A stretch of 64,000 nt of DNA. It comes from Apiotrichum sp. Y4204 (lineage: Eukaryota; Basidiomycota; Tremellomycetes; Trichosporonales; Trichosporonaceae). The translations under genes and the position numbers were made by a program. Location of the stretch: assembly GCA_025531455.1 (NCBI GenBank), contig JAMYHL010000002.1, positions 186,001-250,000 on the forward strand, written 5' to 3'. The notes below the pieces were generated by a model. That model searched no databases and was not told the DNA's origin. It saw only the letters and a program-made list of their open reading frames with translations. This document shows positions 1-11,453 of the stretch, piece after piece (the stretch's first letter is position 1; the number at the start of each line of letters is the position of its first letter).

Positions 1-834
1 CCTCCCGGGCCATCGAGGAGCACAGATCATTCCACGATCAACCTAGGATCCCAGGATCGCGCCGCCGCGGATAACCTTACACCGTGGTTACTCCATCTCC
101 GACGGATCGGCGCGGTACGGCGATCTCCCTCCTGGCCTCCTGGCCTCCTGAGTCCATCATCTGTCAAGAACGTCTCCCGCCCGCTTTTCGGAGAACGTAG
201 CCACGACTCTGGTCAATTCACACCTCCAACCCCAGACCGCACAAAGCTTGACTTCCACTGTCCTCTCCTTACAACCTCCCGCAAACTCATCACGTTGTCG
301 GTTTTCGGCCAGATCCCAGAGGACCGGGGGGTATGGGGCCAGCAAGGGGGAGGAAGAGATCATACTGGAGAGGAGAGAGTGGTGCCTGTTGTTCTATGCC
401 GAAGAACGGTCTTGCTTTGGCAGACACATTTCCTCATTTCCTTGATACTGAGTTGTGATCATGAGGATGATCGACGGGTTCAAACAACCGCCATACTCGT
501 GTGACTCGGTCCAAATGTTCTTATGGGAACCCGAGTCCCCAAGCTCCGTGAATACCCCTTCTGAGGGCATCGCGCAATTGATAGAGTGGAGGTGCATGGA
601 GGCTTACCAATTTTTACTAATGTTTTTATCTATTGAATTTCGAGGTATCGTGTGATGTACATCTCCTTGTGGAGCGTTCCAGCCTCACGGCGGACAACGA
701 CCGAAACCCAGAAACCAGGATGGAAAGCAGAGGTGGCAAGAGAGACCCTGTAGGAAAGATGGAAAGATTATAGATATCGTCGTCTGCGCTTTTGGTTTTG
801 GTTTTTTTTTGTGGTGTTCGTGATTCCTTGTCAC
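1..834. other. intergenic, no gene recognised
   Basis: No reading frame here resembles a protein family and none has convincing splice structure. The last part, just before 834, is the 3' flank of the copper transporter on the minus strand and holds a short T-rich tract near 796-811. Nothing else can be supported. Confidence 0.5.
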
Positions 835-1809
835 TCAACACGCACAACCGCTCTCGATCTTGCCGGCCGTGTCGGCGCCCTGTCCGGCGACGGCAGTGTC
901 CCTGCCGAATGCGAGGTAGCCGAAGAAGTGGCCGAGGAAGATGGCGAAAAGGATGAATCCGTTGTAGTACATTCCGAGCAGCATGCTGATTGTGTTAGCG
1001 ACCGGCATGAACGGGCGACAGGGGGCAGAAGCGACGGGTGGAGATGGGTGGTGGAGGAAAACGCGGGGTCAGATGTGGGGAGAACATGGCACAAGAGTGA
1101 TTGGCTGAATCACCGGAAGAACCTTCCGCCAAGAACCGTCGGCAGCGACAATGCACGCAACGGATGTTTCACCCTCGCCCTACCCAGAACCCCTCCATTC
1201 ATTCGACTCGCCAACAATGGATGCACTCACACAAGGAAAGCCGCGGTGAACTGGACACCGTACATGAGGCTGCGGATAAAGTGCTGGAGGAAGGTGGGCT
1301 CGGCGCCGGCGATGGGGCCCTTTGCGGCAATGTTGGCGGCGGTGATGCGGCGGTCGTACTGGCGGGCCATGCGGCGGACGAGCTCGATGCCCATGCAGAG
1401 GAAGAAGACGCCGAGAACCGAGCCGGCGAACATGCCCTTGGTCGTCACGTGCCATGTCTTGGAGAGGAAGCAGGCGTCGATGGTGTTCCAGTTCCACAGC
1501 ATCGAGACTGGGGGTCAGTGTGGGAACGAAACCGAGGAGACAGAGGGGCCGAGGGGCTTGGTCGTGAGAACGATGACCCCATGATCTCATCGGGATGGAC
1601 GCGATGGTCATGCGATGGAGCTCCCACGAACTCGCTCCACCGTGCGACTCACTCTTGCAGCCACCACCCATGTCGTGGCCGCCGTGGCCGCCGCCCATGC
1701 TCATGCCGGGCATGGTCGCGTTGGTGGTCGCGTTGGGCATGGGCATGGCCATGGCGCCGTGGTCGCTGTGGTCCATCTGGCGGGCAACGAGGTCAGCGAG
1801 GGAGGGCAT
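835..1809 (-). CDS. Ctr-family copper transporter (three exons)
   Basis: High-affinity copper(I) uptake channel of the plasma or vacuolar membrane, which works as a trimer. Exons on the minus strand are 1809-1653, 1507-1231 and 985-835, giving 194 residues. The N-terminus is rich in Met and His (MDHSDHGAMAMPMP, then MPGMSMGGGHGGHDMGG), as expected for the extracellular copper-binding region of Ctr proteins. Exon 2 begins ISMLWNWNTIDACFLS, the stretch that precedes the first membrane helix in fungal Ctr proteins. The second and third helices carry the family signature: MLLGM (MxxxM) at the exon 2/3 junction, followed by GHFFG (GxxxG). The protein ends in a Cys-containing tail (GCAC). Introns are 145 and 245 bp, both with GTGAGT donors. 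Ctr genes are usually induced by copper starvation, but I did not find a clear copper-response element upstream. Which paralogue it is cannot be told from the sequence. Confidence 0.92.
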
Positions 1810-4800
1810 TGTGGTTGGTGGTGCTGTGGTACGGTGTGGGTGCGTAAGGTGTTGTTTGAGGGTTTGCGTGGGAAGGAGGATGGACAGTGCTCGTCCAACC
1901 CGGTCTTTATGTACCCATTCACGGACACGACAAAAAAGTCTGCTCTCTAGCTAGCTAGCTAGTCTCTCCGCGCTCTCCGCTTGCGCATGGGCTTTCCCTA
2001 GCCTAGATCCAGAGAGCCAGAGAGCCAGCGGCAAATGCGCCGAGAGAGGGAGACAAAGAACAGCACAGATCAAGGGAAAGCCAGAGAGGAGGCGCGAGGC
2101 TGCTGCATTCCGGATCAATACGCGTAAAAAGATGCATTCCGGATTCGGTCCCTAGCTCCCTGTTGGCTGTTGGCTGCTCCTCTTGCACTCGGCCGCTCGG
2201 CACTGGCTCGCCCAAGCCCTCTTGGCCTTGCTCATGTGCTCTAGTATGCGCGTATGCACATCTCCCAAGCTCCCAAGCCTGCGAGCCCACCGCCTTGTCG
2301 CACCTATCGCACCCTCAGGTGACTGATATCTGATCTCTGCACGCACCGCTCTCCCCCTTGCGACCTGCAATCTTGCTCTTCTCGCGCGCCACAACATGGA
2401 CGGCGTATCCGTCGCCGCGATATGCGGTCTCTTTGGGTGTTTACCCGCATCCCCCCTCCAGCTCCTGCGTCTAACCCCTGGCGCCACGTCGGGTCTTGGC
2501 AACAGCAACAGCCACAGCAAACAGTAGCAACAAGCATCCGGCATCCCCCGGGGGGCCGTGGCGGCGAGGCTTAATTCCTACACGCTGGAGGAGTGTGGGA
2601 ATGCCGCATCTGCCTGCGGCATTTAGACATTTGGGCGCGACATTCCGCGATCACCTGCCGATCGCCGATCACACAGGGACAAGTGGCCACGTGGGATGCC
2701 GAAATGGCGCATCCTCCTGGCGGCCTAGAGGGGCTGATATGCGCTGATCGCTGACATACTGATAGGAATCTACTGCGGATCCGTATATCTAATCTCAGCT
2801 CCATCGCGAGGCGGCTTTCATCGGTATGGGAACAGGACCGGTTTCTCCTCAACTGTCGACATCGGTGATCTTGCCGGTGCACGAGGACGACGCGTCGTAC
2901 GCGTCAATACAGCGAGCAGCACATGTGGACGCGATAAACCGCAGTAGCGTGAGTGTATCCTGGGGGTGGGAGGTGCGGACTTTAATCAGGAAATGCCTTT
3001 GGTGCTGCGGCCTTATCCGCAGCCGCGTGAGACCCTTGCAATGTGCCGCAGTGCTGCATATTGTGCCGCACCTAATGTATCTATGCGTAGATTTCGGCCC
3101 CTGCCCGTAATCGCCGCCGTATCGCAGTTGCTGTTGTCGGGCATGCTGGAATTTGTTTTGGATCTGAGACGAACATGAGACGCGGATGAGACGACGGGGG
3201 CCATGTGGTGATGTACATGGCTGTCTAGTGTCTAGCTGTCTAGCTGCCTCGACGACGAGATCCGGGATCCTGCAACTCGCCAAGTTTTTCGGGGCCAATC
3301 TGGCCAGTACGGTCGTACGGTTGAGTTTGCAGCTTTTTGACCGGTCGCTCTAAATTCTCTCGTATGCAAGTACACGCATACACGATTACAAACACAGACA
3401 CCCCATTATGAGTGGTACCCAGCGCATTAAATCCTGAATGCGCTGTTTGCATGACGGTTAGCGGGTCTGCGGCGTCGTTTGCACGTGTACACGGTGTAAC
3501 TCTCGCCTATGCATATCGGGCGGCGCTCTTAAATGAGCAAAGGGCCACCGTTCGGATCCGCAGCCGGGGAGCAGGAGCATAATTCTTGGTGACGATCGAT
3601 AGTACGCGATAGTGGCCGTCCTGACGTCCGTACGTCCTGATTTCTACCGGCCAGGCCGGCCAAAACATGCAAGGCAATAGATCATGACCGTGAAGGGCAC
3701 GTGCAATAAGCATGAATAACCATACATGCCAAACAGTCGTGTAGGCCATGCTGATACCATCTGCGTACCATGAATCCCAAGTCTGGCTAGGCGAAGACCC
3801 TCAAAGGCCTTTGACGGACAGGGCCACTCGTATGGGGAGTGGTGGTCGCTGATGGCGATCAGAGGTGATCTGGGTGGTGTAGGACAAAGGATCCAAAAGA
3901 CAATGAACGGAGTCTCTCGCTGACAGACTGGGGACGGCGCAGAGAACTAGTTATAGAAGCTGTGCGCAGAAATCTAGCTCCAGACCTATCGCGCTCTAGC
4001 CTACTAGCCTACGTGGCTTCGAGTGATGTCCCCATGCCAAGATAACGCGCGCGGTGGCGTCGAGACACATAAATCTGGAAAGATGTCTTTGATCCTATCA
4101 TTTGACGAGCCAAGGAACTCACGGAATGCTGGACGACTCCAAAGGCGTAGTGGGGACAACGGACTACTGCCCGTCCGCACACTCCCCGCCGAAGCAACTT
4201 GCATACCCCCATGCTCCGTATCAATTGTCACTTTGCGACCTCAATTGCATAGCGGTACACGCAGCTTCGTTGTGATTTGGGGGTTTTCCATACTGAAATT
4301 CAGTGGGCACGGTTGATACATCTAAATGTCGAGTTTCCTATTTTCCTAGTTCAATTGGTCTCAGCTCTTCACGTTTGAGGTGCACGCCATGCCCTTCTGG
4401 GCTTTTAGGGCCCGAAACCTCGAGAACCCCTGCGTGCTGCGAGTCCCGAGGTCCGAGGCTGAACTGCGGATGGGAACGGCTAGGTACTCTTTTTCTCTTT
4501 CTTTTGCGTTTTTACTTTATACCACTGCCCACGGGTGCACGAGTAAATGTCGGGTGTCAGGGCGGCATCTCCGGCATGGCGAATATCGGGACAGTACGAG
4601 TGACGGTGGAGTCGTTCAAAGTCGAGAGCCTGCGGTGAATGTGCAGCGAAGCAACGGCGCAACGGTGCATCTGCGCAACGATATGCATGGCGTCGTAACA
4701 CCCACTGAACACAGCTGACTGCGCAGCCCGTCTTCTTGCTGCTTTGCTTCTCTTCTTCCACAAGAGCTATTTTCTGCACACACACACACTCATGCCGAGT

Positions 4801-5421
4801 GATGGACGATAATTTGGAACGCGGACGGGCCGAACACCAAAATGGAGTTGGGTTCGGGTTGACGTAACCCCTTCCCGCTCAACTGCGCCCCAGATCCGGA
4901 ACCCGCGAAGGAACCCTGAGGAACCGGCCCTGCTTCCCTGTGCGCCCTGCGGCTAGTGAACGACCCTCGCAGATCCGATCACCGCCTCTTCCGCCTTTGC
5001 ACCACTTCTTGTTTCTGCCTTTTGATGTGATAACCTTGTCGCAACACTTTTTTTTTTCTTTTCTTTTATCTTTTGACGTCGCAAGTCTGCGGCTGTTGTC
5101 ATTGCTGCTGCGGACGGACAAGGCGAAAGATGCCGGAGACTGTCTCGGAGGATAAATTCTAGTGCAGCACCCTTTATACCTTTTACCTTTTGGTCTCCTT
5201 TACGACAACCCCCACTGCTCCGGGCTGCCCCCGTTACCGCGCTCCTGGCGTCCTGTGTGTCAGCAACGAACCGAGGCCCAGAGGAACCGCGCGTCGCTGC
5301 CAGGATGCCAGGATGTCAGAAGGAAGCTCTACTCGCTCTACTCTAGGCCGACGTAGTTAGCAGTGATCAACTGGAATGCAATGCATCTCATCTTCTCTCC
5401 ATCTCCCATCCCACCACAAAA
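1810..5421. other. 3.6 kb intergenic region, no gene recognised
   Basis: Upstream DNA of two divergent genes, the copper transporter (leftward) and the GH71 glucanase (rightward). Frames longer than 60 codons exist but none looks like a protein. A (CTAG)4 run lies near 1949-1963 and a pyrimidine-rich tract near 5045-5075. Positions 3454-3499 contain three short blocks that recur in order at 59533-59593 (see the repeat entries). Confidence 0.5.
3454..3499 (+). repeat. dispersed repeat copy A
   Basis: Contains ACGGTTAGCGGGTCTG (3454-3469), GTCGTTTGCAC (3474-3484) and GGTGTAA (3493-3499). The same three blocks occur in the same order and orientation at 59533-59593 with slightly longer spacers. 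TTTGC also precedes both copies. The element is unidentified and could be the remnant of a longer dispersed repeat. Confidence 0.5.
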
Positions 5422-7049
5422 ATGAAGACGACAGCGGCCCTCCTCGCGCTCGCCGCCGTGGCGGCAGCGCAGAGCTCAACCCCCACAACGGACGCGGCGC
5501 CCTCCGTCGTCTCCGGCGCGGCCGCCGCGCCCAGCTCGACCGCGACAAAGTTCGTGTGGGCGCACCACATTGTCGGCGTGACCCACACGCACGACGGTGC
5601 GGCGTGGAGCAAGGACGTGCAGACCGCCAAGGACGCGGGGATTGACGGGTTCGCGCTCAACATGGGCGCGGACGACTGGCAGCCCGCCAGTGTCGAGCTC
5701 GCGTACGCCGCCGCCGACGCCGTGTCCGACTTTAAAATGTTCCTCAGCTTCGACATGACTTCCCTTCCTTGTAACACAAGCGTGGACGCCACCCGCCTCG
5801 CAGACTATGTTAACAAGTACGCCGCGCACAAGGCGCAGGCCTCGTACGGCGGCAAGCCGCTCGTGTCCACTTTTGGCGGCGAGCGGTGCACTTTTGGCGC
5901 CGCGTCCGTCGGCGACGGCTGGACACTCGTGCGCAACGGCGTCAAGGGCGGCATGACCTTTGTCCCGGCCACTTTCATGACTGCCGACCAGGTCAAGGGC
6001 GGTAACTGGTTTGACGGCGGGATGCAGTGGGACTCTGCGTGGCCGATGGACGACGCCGCGCCGAGCACCACAAACGACACGGCATGGATGAGCGCGCTGG
6101 GTAACAAGGCGTACATGGCCGCCGTGTCGCCCTTCTTCTTCACATACTACGGCCCCAACACTTGGAACAAGAACTGGATCTACCGCTCCGACGACTGGCT
6201 CCTCGCCACCCGCTTCGAGCAGATGATCGCCATGCGCGACAAGCTTGATATGCTGGAGATCATCTCCTGGAACGGTGAGTGGGAGGCTGGCGCCACCAGG
6301 GTGCAAAGCCCTGATCAACCTCCATGGATTCTTTTTGCTGATGGCAGACTTTGGCGAATCGCACTACATCTGCGACGTCCCGCCTGCGAACGAGCAGCCG
6401 AACTCGACGACATGGACGGAGAACATGCCACACACGGCCCTCCTCTCGCTGATCAAGTACTATGCCGGTGTGTTCAAGACCGGCTCGTACCCCGATGCGC
6501 CGGACGACGGGCTCTGGCTCTGGACGCGCCCGCACCCCAAGGACGCCAAGCCCACGGCCGAGACGCTCCCGCGCCCCGCGCGCGCAGACTGGACCGACGA
6601 CAGGCTCTATGCCGTCGTCACCCTCAACGCCCCCGCCAAAGTCACCTTTGCCTCGGGCACGAGCTCGGTCTCCCAGGACCTCCCTGCCGGCCTCAGCAAG
6701 CTCAGCGTCGCGAGCGCCCCCGGCGCCATCTCGGGCAAGATTGAGCGCGACGGCAAGACGGTCGCCAGCTACGACTCGACCGGCCAGTTCGAGTACACCA
6801 ACACGCCCAAGGACTGGAACTTCAACTACTTTGTCGCCGAGGCAAAGTCGGGAGACGCGTGAGTTTAAAGAGGATCACAGCAGAGGCATTATGATTCTCG
6901 TTTTTTGATGATTCTCGTTTTTTCCATGGCTCAAGACTGACAGCAGCCCCGGAGCCAGCCCCAGCTCGCCGGCCCCCAAGTCGTCCGCCGCGAGGACCGG
7001 CGTCTCCACCGCCCTCGTCGCCCTCTCCCTCGCCGCCCTGGCGTTTTAG
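5422..7049 (+). CDS. GPI-anchored GH71 alpha-1,3-glucanase (mutanase)
   Basis: Endo-hydrolase of alpha-1,3-glucan, a fungal wall polymer. Exons are 5422-6274, 6348-6858 and 6947-7049, giving 488 residues. A signal peptide (MKTTAALLALAAVAAAQ) is followed by a short Ser/Thr/Ala linker and then the GH71 barrel, starting KFVWAHHIVGVTHTH. Further family-like blocks are AGIDGFALNMG, FKMFLSFDMT, GGKPLVSTFGGE and, across the first splice junction, ISWNDFGESHYI, which is strongly typical of GH71. The last exon encodes a Ser/Pro/Ala stretch and a hydrophobic end (TALVALSLAALAF), the pattern of a GPI attachment signal, so the enzyme is probably held at the membrane or wall rather than freely secreted. 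Introns are 73 and 88 bp with GTGAGT donors. The family assignment is firm; GPI anchoring is inferred. A role in remodelling its own wall or in attacking other fungi is possible. Confidence 0.93.
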
Positions 7050-7515
7050 ATAGCACGCCCTAGACATTGACACTGCCGCGTCCCCCTCGTCCCTGTGCAT
7101 ACCCGCTCCTGTTAGATAGTGACCCATGTATATTCTTGTGAATCGGAGCACCGCATGGCGAGATAAAACCCAGCGCCACTAGTTGCCAGTATTTCGCCGA
7201 CTGATGCGCCCGACTTGGTGAGCACGCGGAGCGCGCAGAGCCGGCCGGTGTTTCCGCCTCCGGCGGTCCCTCAACCTCGTCATCACCGGTCTTTCGGATA
7301 ATCCCCGCATAAACGCGCATCACTCGGCGTCCCTCCGGCGCTCCACAAGCGACCCCGGCCGGCATCTCGCCGGGGCACCTCCCCTCGGTGTCTTGCTGGC
7401 GCTGTGAAGTAAGACCGGCGCAACGCACAGTGGGTACAGTATATCAACAAGAGCTTGACATTTCTACTCTTCTTTTTTTCCTGCATCCTCCCCAACGTCA
7501 CCCTCATTCCCTCTA
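7050..7515. other. intergenic, promoter of the acetyltransferase
   Basis: 466 bp between two genes on the same strand. A pyrimidine-rich stretch (about 7455-7510) leads directly into the acetyltransferase start codon. Nothing coding was recognised. Confidence 0.5.
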
Positions 7516-8259
7516 ATGACATTCACACCCACGCCCCCCCTGCCTCCGGGCCCACACGAGACGTCGGAGCAATACGACCTCATGGTAGCCGGCAAGCCGT
7601 ACCTCGCGACAGACGCGTACCTCGACCGTCTGCGGACGCGGACCAACGGGCTGCTCTTCGCGGCCAACCGCACCGTCGGGATGGACGAGCGCATGATCAT
7701 CATGAAGCAGTTTCTCACCTGCCGCGGGGGGCCGCGCGGCGGGCCGTGGATCATGAATACTTTTACGTGTGAATATGTGGGTAGAAGAAAACTAGTGCTG
7801 TATATTGATGGAAGGGCGCGAATATCTCGATCGGAGACGACGTGTTTATCGGCCCTAACTGCACGTTCCTCGACGTGTGTCCCAGTGAGTACATATGAAT
7901 TGCGACTCTTGATATTCTTTTTTTTTTTCCCTCTGACACCAGTCTGGATCGGCGACCGCACAATGATTGCGGCCAACACGCAGCTGTACACGCCCTCGCA
8001 CCCGATTCTGCCAGAGGAGCGCAACGGGTGCCGCGGGCCAGAGTGGGCGTCGCCCATTACGATCGGCAACGACTGCTGGATTGGCGGCGGGGTGATCATC
8101 CTTCCGGGTGTGACGATCGGTGATGGGTCGACTGTTGGCGCCGGTAGCGTCGTCACAAAGGATGTCGAGCCGCGTACTGTCGTTGTTGGGAACCCTGCAA
8201 GGATGGTCAAGCGTCTACCCCCTGCGCCTGAAGCAGAGGTCAAGAATGGAAATCAGTAG
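7516..8259 (+). CDS. hexapeptide-repeat O-acetyltransferase (maltose/galactoside acetyltransferase type)
   Basis: Transfers acetyl from acetyl-CoA to a sugar hydroxyl; the family includes LacA, Maa and NodL. Exons are 7516-7776, 7815-7884 and 7943-8259, giving 215 residues. The N-terminus (SEQYDLMVAGKPYLATDAYL) is the short helical mac domain that precedes the left-handed beta helix in this family. The helix follows as repeated [LIV]-G-x4 turns: ISIGDDVFIGPNCTFLD, WIGDRTMIAA, ITIGNDCWIGGGVIILPG, VTIGDGSTVGAGSVVTKD, ending VVVGNPARMVKRL. The catalytic His is in YTPSHPILPEER. The first intron (38 bp, GTGGGT donor) and second (58 bp) keep the hexapeptide register, which supports the model. Fungal members are often small metabolic enzymes of unknown substrate, so no specific substrate is claimed. 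Confidence 0.9.
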   Translation: MTFTPTPPLPPGPHETSEQYDLMVAGKPYLATDAYLDRLRTRTNGLLFAANRTVGMDERMIIMKQFLTCRGGPRGGPWIMNTFTCEYVGRRKLVLYIDGRARISRSETTCLSALTARSSTCVPVSTYELRLLIFFFFFPLTPVWIGDRTMIAANTQLYTPSHPILPEERNGCRGPEWASPITIGNDCWIGGGVIILPGVTIGDGSTVGAGSVVTKDVEPRTVVVGNPARMVKRLPPAPEAEVKNGNQ

Positions 8260-8520
8260 AGTGAGTTGCTAGGAAGCTGTGGTGCAGACAATAGACCCAT
8301 TGGCATGCAAACAATGCAAGGAACAAAACTATACACACACCGATCCCGACCCGTATCGACCAAAATCCAGATCCAGCTGGCCATCTGCTCACGTGAGCGC
8401 CACTGGGGCCCGACGCCCAGCCCCGCATCCGTGGTCCGTGCACCACGGCTGTGCGCGAGGCTCGAGTACATGTCTGCTCTGGTCGCGGTCGCGCTTGATC
8501 CACTGTCCCCCATGATGCGC

Positions 8521-10803
8521 TTAGAGGAAGCCAAAGCCCGAGCTGTACGCCATCGGCTTGATGTCCGGGTGAGGGACGGCTTTGAACTGGTGGTAGGACA
8601 GCTGGCCGTCCGCCTGCATCTTGATGAACGCGGCCTGTGCGTTAGTGTCGTTACGAGATCGGATTAGAGCTCGAGGAAGCCAGTTGGATAATAAGACTTC
8701 CGACCGTCGGCTCCATTTAGGACCCCCCGATTGCACAAGTGGCTCCCGCTTGCACGATTCCTCCAATCACTCATCACTCACCTGGTTGCCAGTGGAATCG
8801 CAGTAGTTAGGACAGCTGAACGTTGTGATGCACAGCCCGTCGTGCTCGATGGCGTATCCGTCCTGCCTGACCTCGTGCGACCGGATCACGGCGGTGATCT
8901 TGTTGAGCTCGCACCAGCGTCGCGTAACGTCGGGCCCAAAGCCAAGTCCAACACCCTGCATGTCAGCCGAAAACCACAGTGGCCGATGACCGCATCACTT
9001 ACACGCTTCGACGGCCCACGCCCATTCTCCTCCTGCGGGTCGGTCCACAGCAACTCGCACATCAGACCCTCCTGGCCCGGCTGGCGGCCGTAGCGGTCAA
9101 TCCTCTTGATCTCCTCAAGCAGCACGCCGTCCTTGCTGACGGGGGGACCACCATGAACGACAAAGTAACGCTTGTGCCCATCGGGACCGAGGATTGCCGG
9201 CCGCGAACCCTCCGACTTGGGGTTCGAGGGCGGCTGCGATGCAGTGAGAAGGGTGGCGAGAGGGACTAGGGGTCAGCAAAACAAGGAAATGCCCTCATCG
9301 GACAGGTACTCACGGGCTGTGAAAACGTCGGCGAAGAGCTTGTACGTTGTCTCGCCGTGCTTCGCCTTGCACTCGCCCTCAAAGCCGTAGACCTTGTTCA
9401 TGTCATTTGTCTCGTGGTTGCCGCGGTTGAGGAAGACACGCTCAGGGTAGAGCCATTTGTATGCGAACAGTGTGAGAACAACCTCGACCGACCACGAGCC
9501 GCGGTCCACAAAGTCGCCGTTGAACACGATCATGTGGGTCTCCGAGGGCGGCTGGATGATGGTGAAGAGGTTGCACAGGTCGTAGAACTGGCCGTGGGTG
9601 TCGCCGACAATGTCGCAGGTGACGCCTTCCGGGACAGTGACCTCGACGAGGGACGACTCCTTGTTCACAATGTCAAGGACGCCGAGAACGATCTCCCACA
9701 CCACACGCTTCGGCATCTTGCCCCCAGTCTTGAAGCTCTCAATCATGGCCTCGACAAACTCCTTCGTGGGCGTGTAGCGCGCGGCGGGTTCGTCAGGGAC
9801 AATGGGCAGGGGCACATCGGTGCGGTCCAAGGCACATGCCCCCTGGGCGATGGCCGAAAGACACCGCTGCGAAGCACTCTCGGTCTCACCAACGGCGATG
9901 GCCTGTGTGTCAGCACGGAAGCATCGATGTACCACGTCGCCATAGCATTTCAGAGTCAACAGTTGCCACCCAAGCCGTGGTGGCGCGGGGTGGCGTATCG
10001 TGACCCCTATCACTGCAACGGCGGTCTGCAACACCACAAGAGCGAGTGCACGTCGGCCGGCATCACAGTCACACGACCACTCACCTTCTCAAACTCTATC
10101 CTCCGGACGAGCTTGATGGTGGCGGTGAGCTGTTCACGAATAGACCTGTTCGACGGCTCGATCTCGAGTGCCTTCTTAAAGTCCGGGATGGCATCCTTTG
10201 GGCGCAGGACGGCGAGCGAGCTCACACCGCGACGGTAGTAGGCTTTGGCGTAGTCGGGGTTGATCTGGATAGCCTTGGAGGCGTCGTAGATGGCACCGCC
10301 GTACTCTTCCATCTTGGCTTTGGACATTGCACGGTTGTTCCAAAACGTCGCGTCTTTGGGATTGGCCGCGATAGCTTCTGTGTACAGCTCGATGGAGAGG
10401 GTAAAGTCCTTGGCCGCAAACGCCTTGTTCGCCTTGGCCTTGAGCTCGGCCGCCTTGGCCCGGTCTTCGTCGGTGATTACGCGGTCGTCGTCAAGTTCAG
10501 AGTCGAGTTCGCCATCCGAGGACACTGAGAAGTGTGAGAGAGGCCACGGCAAAGAAGGCAAAGTGTACGAGGCACTGAACGTTGCTGTGTAGCCAAAAGT
10601 ACTCATAGCAGTACCAAGTAGAGCGGGCTGCACTCACAAGAGAGATCCGCGAGTGACCGTGCCGAGAGCATGGGGGAGGGAAACGGCGTGATATCGTCGC
10701 TGGGCCCGGTGGAGGGGGCACTCGAGCTCGAGCCCGAAGGCGAGGCTGAAGCGCCGGCACCCGCGTTCTTGAGCGCGTCGCGCAGCTCTGCGTCGGTGGT
10801 CAT
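8521..10803 (-). CDS. PPT1: serine/threonine protein phosphatase 5 (Ppt1/PP5)
   Basis: Hsp90-associated phosphatase made of TPR repeats fused to a PPP catalytic domain. Minus-strand exons are 10803-10638, 10524-10085, 9902-9314, 9265-9003, 8955-8782 and 8634-8521, giving 581 residues. After a Ser/Ala/Pro-rich leader of about 65 residues come three TPRs (AAELKAKANKAFAAKDFTLS, then NNRAMSKAKMEEYGGAIYD, then YRRGVSSLAVLRPKDAI). The catalytic core shows GDTHGQ (302-307), GDFVDRG (331-337), GNHET (363-367) and a conserved HGG (from His436); later come LLWTDPQEENGRG, RSHEV and FSCPNYCD. The C-terminus HPDIKPMAYSSGFGFL matches the autoinhibitory tail of PP5. The HGG is followed by PP instead of the usual LF, and there are about 20 extra residues between LPLATL and HGG. 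The start was chosen as the first ATG before the acidic leader; a later start is possible but would remove most of exon 1. Confidence 0.94.
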
Positions 10804-11353
10804 GGCGGCAGGGAGATCGCGAGGGAGTTTGCGGGGGTAGGGACGGGGGATTCGAGAGGGATGCCGACCGGGAGGGGCGAGGAGAATGAAAGGATGTAAA
10901 AGGAAGGCGGAAGAGTGGAATAAAGAGAGATTGAAGAATGCAAAAGGGGGAAGCGAAACGAAATGCCAAAAAAAAGACAAGATGTGGTTGTTCTCGAAAA
11001 AGTCCAACTGCCAGGTGGAAACTGACGAAACAACAGTCAACTCTGCCCGAGACCACACCACACACCCAGGTACGCAGCACGAGGATCTTGCTGGCCTGGC
11101 CCGGCCCTGGGTGCGTCCCAGTCATCCCTTGGCACCCAATATCGCACCATTCCATCCCCATCTCATCCCACTCCTCCCAGTCGCGACTCGTCAGCTCCGA
11201 TCACTCCTCCTCATCCCATCGATTGAGCAATCGAACAGACGCCCACCGGCCACCGGGTCCACCGATGGTTCCAGCGTCTCGGCCATCGGAAATGGGCGCC
11301 GAAGCGAAAGCTTTTCCCCACCCCCCGAATACTTTCGTTTGTAAATCATCAAT
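10804..11353. other. intergenic, PP5 promoter and tRNA 5' flank
   Basis: 550 bp between the PP5 start codon (leftward) and the tRNA gene (rightward). It carries purine-rich DNA close to the PP5 start. No gene is supported. Confidence 0.45.
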
Positions 11354-11424
11354 ACATCGTTGGTGAAACGGTATCATGCGTCGTTGCCATCGACGCGGCA
11401 GGGGTTCGACTCCCTTACGATGTA
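11354..11424 (+). tRNA. tRNA-Gly(GCC)
   Basis: A 71-nt intronless tRNA. The acceptor arms ACATCGT (11354-11360) and ACGATGT (11417-11423) pair at all seven positions and are followed by discriminator A. The anticodon arm is CGTCG-TTGCCAT-CGACG, a perfect 5-bp stem whose 7-nt loop has U33 and anticodon GCC. The T arm is AGGGG-TTCGACT-CCCTT. The internal polymerase III promoter is intact: an A box TGGTGAAACGG and a B box GGTTCGACTCC. The length agrees with typical eukaryotic tRNA-Gly. The 3' CCA is not encoded, as expected. Confidence 0.96.
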
Positions 11425-11448
11425 TAGTAGGAGACCGGCAGCGTCTCG

Positions 11449-11453
11449 TTTTT
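11449..11453 (+). terminator. RNA polymerase III terminator for tRNA-Gly
   Basis: A run of five T residues on the coding strand, 25 nt after the tRNA 3' end, the usual polymerase III stop signal. Confidence 0.75.

Noticed and set aside
1101..1847. 248-codon plus-strand frame over the copper transporter
   Set aside because: Antisense shadow; the Ctr protein with its MxxxM and GxxxG motifs is on the minus strand.
9357..10238. 293-codon plus-strand frame overlapping the phosphatase gene
   Set aside because: It is the antisense shadow of the PP5 exons; PP5 motifs on the minus strand are unambiguous.
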